64,000 bases of DNA from Toxoplasma gondii ME49 (Eukaryota; Apicomplexa; Conoidasida; Eucoccidiorida; Sarcocystidae), in contig NC_031476.1 of NCBI RefSeq assembly GCF_000006565.2, forward strand, positions 441,458 to 505,457, written 5' to 3'. The notes under the pieces are model-generated. The model worked only from the letters and a program-made list of their open reading frames with translations, searched no databases and had not been told where the DNA came from. The position numbers and the translations under genes were made by a program. The stretch's first letter is position 1. Each line of letters starts with the position of its first letter. This document shows positions 10,803 through 21,415 of the stretch, piece after piece.

Positions 10803-12564
10803 CGAGAGAACAAGACGAGGTCCGCTTCGGAAGCTTCGGAAGGACTGGCGGCATCGGCGGAGCTCCCGCAAGCTGGAGAGGGTCGCGGTCTTTCAGGAGG
10901 CCGAAGACGAAAGCGTCTGGCGAGAGACGCACGGAAAGAGCCGAGCGCGGAGTCCAGAAAAGTGGAGAGAGAAAAACAAGGACGGTGTCGAGACGGCGCG
11001 CAGCAGCAGGAGCGGCGCTCTGTCGAAAGAGCGGAGAAGGCGAGTGAGGACGCAAAGCCGAGTCCTCAGGGGCCTCGAAGGTGACAGAGGGTGGCTTCGA
11101 GAAAGCCGCCGTTTCGTCGAGCTGAGTTAAAACCAAAGCATCGACGCGCGCATGCGTGTGTCCAACTTGGAAAAATCTCCAAAGTGTACAAGGTGAATCC
11201 GAGAGCCTATCGCTCCTTTTTGGGAGTGTATCTACAGCGTGGGACGCGGGAGCAGAACGAAGGGAGCAGCCAAGAGAAAGCGCGAGCGAATCTCTGTGGC
11301 TTCTGAGGGCGCTCCTTGTTGTCGCCACCGAGAAGCGCGTCCACCTCCGCTGGAGATGCTGGAGACAACGAGAGGAATCTTAGTCGAAAAGACGACCTGC
11401 GGCATGGGAGCGCCTCGTGATGCGAAGAGTGGCATTTCGTCGAACGGAGAAATCTTTGCGGCAGCAAAGTGGAGGGGCTTCGCGGCCCTCGCCCGGAGGA
11501 CTCTTCGAGAGAAAAAGAGCGGAGAAAGACGGAACGAGAAAGCCGGGGCGAAGAATCGAGCCGGGACGAGGCAGCAGAATGTCGCGGTTCCTTGAAACAA
11601 CGCGAGGTGACGAGGAACAGAAGTTCGAGCCTGCGCTGGCGAAAAGAGCCGCGGAACTCCGCGATGGCCCCCTGATACAAAGCTCGGAGCGTCCCTCGTT
11701 CTCGCGTTCGCGCTGCGTCTGACAAGCGACTCGAGCGGAGGCAACGACGTTCGGCGCGCCTTCGGGCAAATCTTTTTCGCAGAGACAGGACAAACACTGA
11801 GAACGGCTGGACGTTCTCATTGGCAGAGAGGGAGGGCGTCGGCTTATGGACGGAGAGAGGGTAGGCGCCAGATGCACGCGCGGGAAAAGACAAGTGTTTC
11901 CGCTCGCTTTTGCGGCACGAGCGGCCGCGAGGAAAAAGCAGAGAGCTTGACAACGACACAGCTGGCACACTGGAAGACAAACTGCAGAAACGCAGCCGCC
12001 GGAAACTTCAGGAACGTCGAAAGTTGTCGAGAGGGATCGTTTCCACATACATTTTCGCGGTGGACGCACACAACACCCGCGAGTCTTTGTGCCCTCCTGC
12101 CTCGCGCTGGCGGGCTTGATCGCATGAAAATCGCGCATGTTCTGTGGAGAGATGTGATATTTTGCGCGGAGCGACTCTCGCCGCGTGACCAGACTCTCTT
12201 TGCCGCGCCTCCATTTCGCATTCATCGCGTTGAAAGGTTCTCTCCACCTTCTTGTTTTCCGTCCTCGAAAACGCTTTGAGCGGAAACATGTCGAAGGGGG
12301 CTGTCAAACGAGACAGCGTCCGACGCAGTGTGTCACCCTTTGTCTCTTTTTGCAAGTCCTTTCGCACAAGTTCAAGTTTCCTTCTTTCTTCCGCTTCTCC
12401 TTGCCTCCCCTTCACCTGCTTTTCTGTCTGTCTCACACTTTCGAGGCAGGCGCTCGCCTTTTCATCTGGACCGCTCTCTCTGTCAGTTTCCAGAGGAGCT
12501 CACGTTTCTTTTTCGCAGTGAACGCGCAGAGATGATTTTTCAGTGAATCGGCACCCTTGACAGA
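10803..12564. promoter_or_regulatory. Divergent intergenic region / shared promoter region
   Basis: This 1.76-kb stretch lies between the start codons of the 1090-residue gene (-) and the macro-domain gene (+), so both 5' UTRs and promoters must lie within it. It is open in several frames on the minus strand, but those frames lack family similarity and look like GC-rich non-coding sequence. I cannot exclude an upstream 5' exon of the minus-strand gene. I recognise no specific binding site. Confidence 0.45.
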
Positions 12565-15500
12565 ATGCTCAACTCGGGAACCGCACCGCTAGGCAGAAGG
12601 GCCAGGAGGGTGGCTGCAGAGTCTCTGCTCCACTCGCCTCACCTCCCGCTCATCTCTCGCCAGTCCAAACGTCGCAACGCGCGCCCTCGTTGTTGCTCTT
12701 CTTCCCTACTTGCTTCCTTCTCGCTTTCCTCGGTCTCCTCTCCCGTCGCGTCTCCTCCTTCAGCTGTCGCCCCCGTGTCTCTCTCCTCTGGACCTCTCTC
12801 GGGCTCCGTCTCGCGCTTCTCGTCTTCTTCCATGTCTCCGTTCTCAGAAGCGTCTTTCTCTGTTCCTCACTCGCGCTCTTTCGTTTTTGTCCCTGCCCGC
12901 CCCTCGACCTTCTCTCGAACAAACGGTCCAGTCTCCCCTTCCGCTGTCCTCTCTTCAAGTTTCGTCTGCTCGAGTTCCCTGTCCTCACCCTTCTCTCTCG
13001 CCTCCTCTGCGGCCTCTGCTCTCGCCAGTCCGCTGGGCTCGCGCAACTTCTCCTCCTCTCACCTCTCGCGGAAGCTGCGCCTGCACCAGGAGCGCGCCTC
13101 TCGAGGTCACATCGAGTATCTGCGCCAGCTCGAGCGGCCGCCGACGCCCTCGCCGTTCCCGCTGCCTCCGTCGCCTTCTCCAAGCTCGCCTGCGTCCGCC
13201 GCAGCCGCGAAAGCCGCGGCCTTCGCCGAGCAGGCAGCTGCACAGACACCCGAGCCGAGTGTGCTAGTGCGGTCTGCAGAGGAATGGATCAAGCGGGACT
13301 TCTTCTTTCCGCTTTCACACCAGCCTGACACGGCGACGGCCGGAGAGGCTGCGCGGGCGCTAGAGCGAGAACTCGGTCTCTCTCGAGGCGACGAGGCGGC
13401 GGACGCTGCGCCTCTCCTTCTTTCGGCCGAAGGACCGCAGTACGGGGGCCTCTTGCAGCAAATCGAGCTCCCTGGATTCGGAGAAATCAACGTCGTCCAC
13501 GGAGACCTTCTCTCCGGCTCCGACCGCGAAGCGCTACAGCGCAGGGCAGAAGAGGAAAGCGCAGGCAGGCCGGGGCAAGAGAAACAGGAAGGAAACGTTC
13601 TCGCCGCAGACGCCATGCTCGTCCCTGTTCCGCCGAATTTCCTTCCCTACAGAGGCTTCGGTGAGCAGGTCGACAAGCAGAGCGAGGAGACTTTCGCTCT
13701 GCGGGTCGCGTCCGGGCGCGCCCTGCATTTCCTCGAAGGCTCGAGCGCTCAACTTCTGCGCCCCCCATCTATGCGTCGGGTGTCTTGGCGACAGGTGCAT
13801 GCGCGAGAGAACGCAGAACGGACTGTCCGCGATTCCTCGAAAGCCTTCGCATGCAGAGACAGTGGAGCGCAGGGGGAGGAAAGGCGCGGGGAGCCGCGCA
13901 CAATGGGGGCTCGAGTCCGAGGAGGCAGGCGAAGGGCCGACGATGGAGAACGAAGAAAGACAGAAGAAACGCATGCACGAAGCGCGAGAAAGAGAAAAGG
14001 CGGGAGGAACGAGAAGACGTCGAGGGAGAACGGCGAAAAACTCAAGCGAGCGAATGTGCTCGGAAGCCTCAGATGAAGCAAAACGCGTTTTGCGTGCTGT
14101 GGTCTCTGCAGGCCTTGAGGTCCTTGAACGCGGAGGTCCTGCCCTCCAGAAGGCGGCATTCGTCGAAGTCAAACGCAAACTTCAACAGAGGGAAGTGGGT
14201 ACGTGTCTTGACACAACGTCTTCCTCACCTTGTCTCCCCTCACATTCTTCGTTCTCTCCGTTTTTCTCTCGCTCTTCCTTCTTTCCCCTTCTCTCTTGCT
14301 GTTCGTCTTCTTCAGATGTCTTCTCCTGTGCGTCCTGAGTTCGTGTCAGCTGCGTCGTTCTCTTCTTTCATGTCCGGAGTGGAGCGTCTCTGTTGCGCCT
14401 TCCTCTCAGCGCGGGACCTGTTGTCTGGTCAGGCAGGAAGAGAAGAAGGCGCGCAAAGAGAAGGCAGTGGCTTGGGCTTCCTTTCTAGACGCGTAGCGCA
14501 TGAATCGGCTTCTGAAGGCGGACTCGACCCAGGTAAGGTCGCCGTTTTGTCTCCCGTCTCTGTCAGTTTGCCTCTCTTTGCTGTTTTCTTCCTCTTACGC
14601 TCACACGCGTGATTCTCTCTTCTCTCGCTCCCTCTTCTCTTATCGCTTCTTTGCAGGTCTCCGGCACTCCGCTGCTTTTTTGCTGGCGTCTCTCGCTTTC
14701 GCTTGCTTCCGCCTCTCTCTCCTTCCTTGCTTCCTCTCTTGTCCTCGATCTGGTCCTTCTGCTCTGGGGCTGTCTCCCCTCTTGTTCACCTTTTGTCCTC
14801 CGCTTCTTCTCTCTCCGTTTGCTTTTCTTTCCACGGAGTGCATCTTCTGCTGCATGTGGGGTCGCGGGTCTCTTCGGTGAGCAAGAAAAAGCGGTACAGT
14901 CAGGCGTCGCTTTCTCCCAGTTTTTTCCGGTGTCTTTTTGCAGGAGACCTGCTGCTCACCCCAACCTTCGGAGTCTGTCCTCGCGTCAGCCTGCTCGCGT
15001 TCCTCGTCACTCCCTACTACTGGCGTACGTCGTTCTTCGTGGATCCAGGCGTCCCTCCTCTCCTCTGTTTTTCCTTCTGCGCTCTCTTGTGCCTTCTCTA
15101 CTCTGCAAGTCAAATCTGTTGCAGCTTCCTCGGCCTCGCAACTCTCCCTTCTCCGGCTCGCCCACTAACTAGTGCGAATTTCCACCGAAAGCCAAGGGTA
15201 TTACTCCAGCGCCTTCGACGTCGAAGATGTATCGAGAGACTTGTCTCCTTTTCTTTTCTCAGAGGGAAACAGCACTGAGGCCGCACGGCGCCTGCGCTTC
15301 ACAATGAGGCGCGCCCTCGATGATTTGAATCGACAAGGTCCAGGGTCTCTACTTCTCCCCTTTGTCGGCATTGGACTCTACGGCTACGAACCGAGAGGCG
15401 CCGCCGAAATTCTCGTCGAGTCTGCAGTCGAACAACTCCTTCAGGTACAACGCAAAGAATCCTGGGAACAGTGAAGTCATCCTGCAAAACCCCAGGGTGC

Positions 15501-17791
15501 CTTCTGCCTTAAACCGGCGCATGTTTGTAGAGAGATAAATATAGATCTACATATAAGCACTTCGGTAGATATCCACACAGGCACATATGCATGTACAATA
15601 TAAATAGAGGCATGCATATATATATGTATATATATGTATATAAATTTCATATGTGTATGTTTCTATCTGTGTATCGGTGTAGATATACAAAGGCGTACAA
15701 AGGCATATTTGCATTTTGGATGAATGGGCGTTTAGAGAAATAAACTTGTGTATGTCTTTGTTAATTTTGACTGCGTCTTTTCTCTTGTTTTTTGTCTTTC
15801 ATGTTTTTTCCCCCACCGTCGTCGTTTCGTCGTCGACCCGTGTGTCGATTAGACTCAAATGGTTTGTTGTCACCAGGTGCTGCTGTACACAGCGTATCGG
15901 ATTATCTTTCGCGGTCGAAGCTGGAGCGCCGTGCTGTATGTACACCCGTTCAGCTGCTGAAGCGATTTCGTCCAGGTTCATTCTGTGTCGGTTCTCTTTC
16001 TTCTCCACGGAGAGGCTGAGACTGTTATTCTCTTCCTCCTCTCTTCTCTTTCTCGTCTCTTTCTCCTCTTCTTCTCTGTGTCGGCTACTCATTCTTCTGT
16101 TTCTTGGTCTTCTTTTTTCCAGGTCGACGCGGTGGATCCGAACTACACGCTGAGAAAAATCACTTTCGTTGATCGCGATGCGACGAATGCAGCGTTGCTG
16201 GCTGAAGCAGCGCAGGCAGCCAAGCGCGCATGGCTTCCAGAGCACCAGGTCTGGGCTCTTCTTCTCGAGATAAAAATGGCTTCTTTTTTGACTAGCGTGT
16301 CTCGTTTTTCGTACCGGAACAAATGGGTGAAGCGAAAAAGGTGGAAACGGTCTCACGGCTTTTCACAAGGAGAATGCGACGGTGCATGTGCATTTTCACG
16401 TATTTGTCGAAGACCAAACAGTGATATGCATGTACCTGCGCATGTACAAATAAATATGCATGTATATATATATATATATATATACATATATGTTAATTTG
16501 CCCATTCTTCTGTAGGTGGGCATCTGTGCGTGGAGTATTTAAATGATGTGTGGGTGGAGGTTTCACCTCCGTGTTTTAAGGGGACTTGGTGACAAGGCTC
16601 TCGCTTCAAAGTGTCGTCCGGTGTATGTACAGGTTGTGCCGGCTCCTGTGTATTGGAGCCAGAAGCAGAGGCGTCTGTTGGACGTCACCGACGGAATGTT
16701 GATGTTCTGCCGCAAACACACGCGCCTTTCCTTTAAAAAGGTAATTTGCGAAAAGGATGCTCTCTCGTTCTTCTTTTGCGCGTCTTCACATACACATCTA
16801 TGTATGTATATGTGTGTTTTTATGTGATTGGGATAGATGTCTTTTTCTGCTTCTTTTGTTGCTGTCTTTTGAATCCTTGTGTGTCTGTGTCGCAGCCAGC
16901 AACTGTGTGACCCGTTCTGCTGACGTCTGTGTTGCCTTCGCACTTGTCTTTTCCGGGTGTACGTACAGCACCACGGCGTCATTCGGCGACAGAAGACCCA
17001 CTATTTCTCCAATGTTCGGCCGTTCCTCTGGCGTTCGTCTCGTGTCCTCGAGCCCCCGCCTCTTCTGGTGAGTTTCGTCAACATCTGCTGGCTTTCCGTG
17101 TCAAACAGAGGACGAGGAAGCAGATGCAGAAAGGCCTTCGTTGTAGCCTGTGGGCAGGCGGCGAAATGTGTGTCGGCGGCCGCGGGTGAATGCTTCAGAT
17201 GCAGGATTCTGCGCATACATGCGCGTGACTCGGTTTCCTAGAGACATATCTGTGTGGCGTTCATCGTCGCAACATGTGTGCTCTTCACGCTCGTGTCGTT
17301 CGTAAAAAGAAAGTTGTTTCATCCGTCTTCTTCCTTTCTACAAAAATATCCTCTGGTGGCTCGAGTAGCCCACAGTGCGTCGTGCGCATTTTCTCAGTTG
17401 CTGCATCCGGCAGTTCCTCCATTCCTTGGAACTCTGGTAAGAGGTTCTGCTCTGTCTGTTTCTCGCCTGTCTAGGCATGGCGTGCGGTGCTGCGTGGTGT
17501 AGTGTTCTCCGTCTTGGCGCGTTTTTCTCGGCTGCTGTTCTGGAGGTTCACAGAAGTCGACTTTCTGGACTGTGCGAATATGCGCGTTGCTCTCAGCTGT
17601 ACAGACACTCTGGAAAGCCTGCGGACTGGCAGCTGCCTGCTCGGCCTTTCTATCGGCAAGGTGTTTCGGGTTTGCTTTTCCCCCCCAGACTCAGGCGCGG
17701 CTTCCCGTCTATGCGCGTGAACTCGAAGGGGCAGTTTGTGGGAGTGAACAAAATGCCGTACATCGCTGAAAAGGCACAGCCTCGCTTGTAG
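12565..17791 (+). CDS. Macro-domain protein with long Ser-rich N-terminus and novel basic C-terminal extension
   Basis: Nine exons join in phase: 12565-13660, 14112-14198, 14944-15024, 15263-15444, 16123-16248, 16633-16740, 16969-17067, 17398-17436 and 17633-17791, giving about 658 residues. Residues 1-300 are Ser/Arg/Ala-rich and could hold an organellar targeting signal. Residues 305-524 form a macro fold: a first strand GEINVVHGDLLSG, a helix after GLEVLERGGPAL, then a strand and loop LLLPFVGIGLYGYEPRGAAE, and a last strand near ITFVDRD. Macro domains bind or hydrolyse ADP-ribose derivatives. Here the usual NAAN is replaced by VPVPPN, so hydrolase activity is doubtful, while the second phosphate loop (GIGLYGY) is intact. 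Residues 525-658 are basic and aromatic, from no family I recognise. The 3' end is uncertain: an alternative last exon starts at 17475 and stops at 17720. Confidence 0.75.
15528..15662. repeat. AT microsatellite in a macro-gene intron
   Basis: TA-rich tract with GCATATATATATG and GTATATA units, in the intron between 15444 and 16123. Confidence 0.8.
16455..16494. repeat. TA microsatellite in a macro-gene intron
   Basis: A TGCATG-flanked pure TA run in the intron between the exons ending at 16248 and starting at 16633. Confidence 0.8.
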
Positions 17792-18789
17792 ACACGCGGA
17801 AGAAGAACGACGGTGGGGTATAGACTGCTGGAAAGAAGAGGAAATGTTCACAGAACAGTGGAGGAGCGGCGGCTGAGTGGGAGATGGGAGAGGCGGCAAA
17901 GGAGCTGTATGAATCAGGAAGAGCAGGCAAAAAGCGAAAGTCAGGAAAGGAGTGTTAAGGGAAAACGAGACAACGGAAAGGAGGGTGTAGACAAACGTGT
18001 TTCCACGAAGAAAGACGGCTGAAACATCTCAGCAGAAAAACATTAGGGGAACTCCACCGAATATACTGTTTGACCTAAGATGAGCACCTGGAACAGGTCT
18101 GCCTGCGCGCTTTCCACAATGTGGCATCTGTCGGGGCAGCAATGGCATGTGCAGAGGATACGTCTATGCGACCCAATCATCTCGATTTGATGAGGAAGAT
18201 GAGGCGCACGTGTGTTTCTGCCGCCTGTGTTCCGACTGGAATGTCCCCACTGCTATTCTGTTGAGCTCTGATTCTCTCATCATCACTTTTCGATGGGAGC
18301 AATCCGAGTCGGCAAAAGCACATCCTCTTCAGTTCGCGCTGCTCTTTCACGATACTGCCCTTCGAGGCGGCAGGGGAAAGTGAGAAGAAGCGTAGATCGA
18401 TTTGTTGATCGAGGAACGAACTCGGCGACGAAGTCTTGAACCGAACGTCTAGTCACCAGGAGTGTGTGTTTTTCTTTGGACAGTGGTTAACGGGCTTTGA
18501 ACAAGCAGTGAATTGAAGGGATGTTCGAGCGTGGAGGTTCTTTCCTTTTTCCCCGTAACGCTGAACCTGGGACGGAAGGTTTGTCGCAGCGTTTCCAACC
18601 TTTTGTTGGTGAACGCATTGAGAGGCTGGCGGTAGCCGCGCTACCGAACATAAAGAAGTAGGCAGTAATGTTCGATGCGTCGTGTAAACGCACATGGGCA
18701 ATGGATGAGGAACACTAGAGACGGTGTAGGCTTTCGGCCGCTTTTAACGGTTCCAGCTGGTTTGGCCCAAACCGCCAAGTCGGTGTGTT
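17792..18789. other. Convergent 3' intergenic region
   Basis: About 1 kb between the macro gene (+) and the centrin-like gene (-). It should hold both 3' UTRs. I see no further gene or distinctive repeat. Confidence 0.6.
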
Positions 18790-19665
18790 CTACGGAAACG
18801 TTTGCTTATCCATGACATGGAAAAACTCCTCCCTGCTTATCTTGCCGTCATTGTCTGCGTCTGTTCGTTCCAGAATCTCGCCAATGTCGAGGTTTGGTGT
18901 CATGTTCAACTCTCGCGCCGTCCGTGTCAACATCTTGTGTGTGATAAAGCCAGTGCCTTCTGGATCGAACTGGGTAAATGTGCAAGCGATGTCCTGGGGA
19001 GTTTTGTAGGGTGTCTCGTCAGTTGTTAGCAAATCCAGAAATTGTCGGAAATTGAGGCGTGTACGACCGTCTCGATCTAGGTGGCTGAGCATCTCCGCAA
19101 TTACGTCACCCCTCGTCTCATACCCTGCATTCTGGAAACACAGAAAAGCACGCACGCGCTTCTTCGAACAGTTGCTACTGCAGCAGCGCTTGTTGCGGTA
19201 ACCAAAACACTTTGCATCCCCAACCAGTAGTCGAATGTTCACGGGCGCTTAATCAGCTCGCCTTCATGGTGTTTGTGGGAGGCACAGCACTGCCTATGAC
19301 AATCCGGCGGAACACACAGTAGACCCGAGTAAGAAAATCCATCCAGCGACTGCGTTTCGAGTGTCATGACCTCGCTTCGCTTGCCGAGGATGGTGACGTC
19401 CAGCACAGCTCCTGGGCATTCTCACGTGCATTCGATGCTTTAGGTCGCGAAGGAGAATCAGGCCTGTGCCTTCCGTGTCGCACGCGTCGAACAGTCTCTT
19501 TAGCGCAGCGATTTCTTCTTGTTTCATCGAGGGTCTCTCGTACTTCTGAGGATCAAACTCACTGCCGGCACCTGCAGAACCAGAAGATCCGGCTGCACCT
19601 GCTGCCTGGCTGTGCGCTCGTACGGGGCAACCCACGCTGCACAGCCCACTCAGTTGGCTTGTCAT
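18790..19665 (-). CDS. Centrin-like EF-hand protein
   Basis: Two exons, 19665-19426 and 19131-18790, join in phase 0 with GTGAGA...CCAG borders and give 193 residues. The Ala/Gly/Ser-rich N-terminus (about 45 residues) precedes four EF-hand units arranged as in centrin/caltractin. Loop 1 (D63-D74) is weak, and loops 2 and 3 lack the acidic last position. Loop 4, DADNDGKISREE (171-182), is canonical. The linker KYERPSMKQEEIAALKRLFD matches the centrin first helix, and the C-terminal RTARELNMTPN and REEFFHVM fit the centrin C-lobe. Centrins act at basal bodies, centrioles and contractile fibres. Only one strong calcium site is expected. It lies on the same strand as, and 1.75 kb downstream of, the DRC9-like gene. 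A calmodulin-like assignment is less likely because of the linker and the odd loops. Confidence 0.8.
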
Positions 19666-21415
19666 TTTTCAGAGGATCTTTGAAAACACCAACCACCGAA
19701 GAAGAGGGAGCGGTAGCCTTCCGGCAAACGACACAAAACCAGCTTCGTAGGCGTGGCCGATGCCTCTCTTGAGAGCGCTGCTGGATTGCTCGTGCTATGG
19801 AAAATTTTCAGCGAAACTCCGGAGGGGCTGCACGGGAGGCTGCGGAACCTGTGTCAGCAAGAGTGTTGCAAACGCGACAAGATATCAGCAAAAGTAATGT
19901 TTGTGTGTCGTGTGACACCTGGAAACTGTGTGTGGGTTCGAAGGACACGCCCTTAGGCGGCAAGACAGGTTTTCGGTGTTGAAAGACTCAGGATGACTGC
20001 GGCTCGAAGACGCCCAAGTTACAACAGGAGACTGGATACAAATCACACCGGTGAGGTGCAAGATGTGCTCGGACCAGACTTAAATGGATACTGATTGTTC
20101 TCTAAACCATGCTAGCGCCGTCGATACTGCGATTGAAGTCGAACGAGCGGCCGCAGTTGTCCAGCGTGTTTGACTTCCCCTGATATGTCCAAGGTGATCG
20201 CGAAAAAACTCTCCTCATATCCTTTGTTGAGAAGTTTACGCTGGCAAGATCCGCATCATTGCAGAAAGCGCAACAGCAGCTTTCCGCCGGAGGGGGGAAA
20301 CCCAGACGAAGAAAGCAAGACGGCAATCGAAAGAAGTGAGGGCCCCCACACTCGACGACTACGAAAAGAACAAATAGAACTGATCAGCTTGTGTGAGGAA
20401 GACCACAAAAACTACAGCGTGGTAATGTGTTTCGGGAAGATGCAAAGTTCATTTGAAGATGTGGAAATCCGTGAACACGTTCCTTGCATCCCGCCGGACA
20501 CAGTCAGCACACTTAGAATGTGGTATTGTTTCAGTGTAGACGGAAAACTCTCATTCGGTTTAATATCTGTAATGTTTTGTCCAGGGCGTCAAGCCAACGT
20601 CGTTACATACAAAACGTGCATTTTAAAGCCCGTACGACGCAGCAGCTCCGCAAGTCTCCGGGGCAAACTTTAAGGGGAACGACCACATACACGTAAATGT
20701 AGGTAACCACAACGTGTTTGTATTTCTCGCATCACAGCATATTCGGTTTATCTAACGCTAAGTCCCATAGAATTTCAGCACACAATCAAAAGTCCTAGAC
20801 GAGTGAAACAGTCATCGTACCCCAGAAGTTGGACCACCGATACCTTGAAACAATAAGGCAGCATCACACGGAAATCATCAGTATCTGCGGATGCCCGGAC
20901 TTACATACACTTTTGAACGTACTGAGTGGAGCCTATGCTCTCCAACTGTAAAACATCTAGGTTCAGCCGCTAAGCAACATGAATTGGGTGCTCAGTGTTA
21001 GGGATGCCACCCAGTAAGAGCATGCATCGCGTTGGTGCCAAAGGCACACTCGTAAGTGGCATTATCGTAATTTGGAAACGAAGACAGAAAGAATCTCACA
21101 CTCGCTTCTGGCTTTGAAGGCCCGAAACTACGGTTGGCTGTTACCTTTCGATAGTCATGGATGCATAAAGAACTTCGGAGAATCCTACATGTCGGGACGG
21201 TTGTAATTGCTCAAGCTGTGCGAAGTGTGTAGTGCTGACACGCACATGCAATCCGAAATCTTTTCCTCAAAGCATTCGTTGACCCTTTCCACATGACCTG
21301 TTGTGCGTTGCTACGCGGCGAAGCCTGCTACTAGGGCTATGCACCAGATTATTATAATCTCAGTCTCAGCACCGCATTCGACTCAGTAGCCTCCAGTAGG
21401 TTCCTCGGGGTCCTC
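19666..21415. other. Intergenic region, centrin upstream / DRC9-like downstream
   Basis: This 1.75-kb spacer holds the promoter of the centrin-like gene and the 3' UTR of the DRC9-like gene. On the + strand an ATG-started frame of about 162 codons runs from 20185 to 20673. It has no splice context, no family similarity that I recognise and no supporting neighbour, so I do not call it a gene. Confidence 0.5.

Noticed and set aside
11380..12225. 281-codon minus-strand open frame between the divergent genes
   Set aside because: No family similarity, no splice link in phase to the 1090-residue gene, and a composition explained by GC-rich 5' flank. It remains only a possible 5' UTR.
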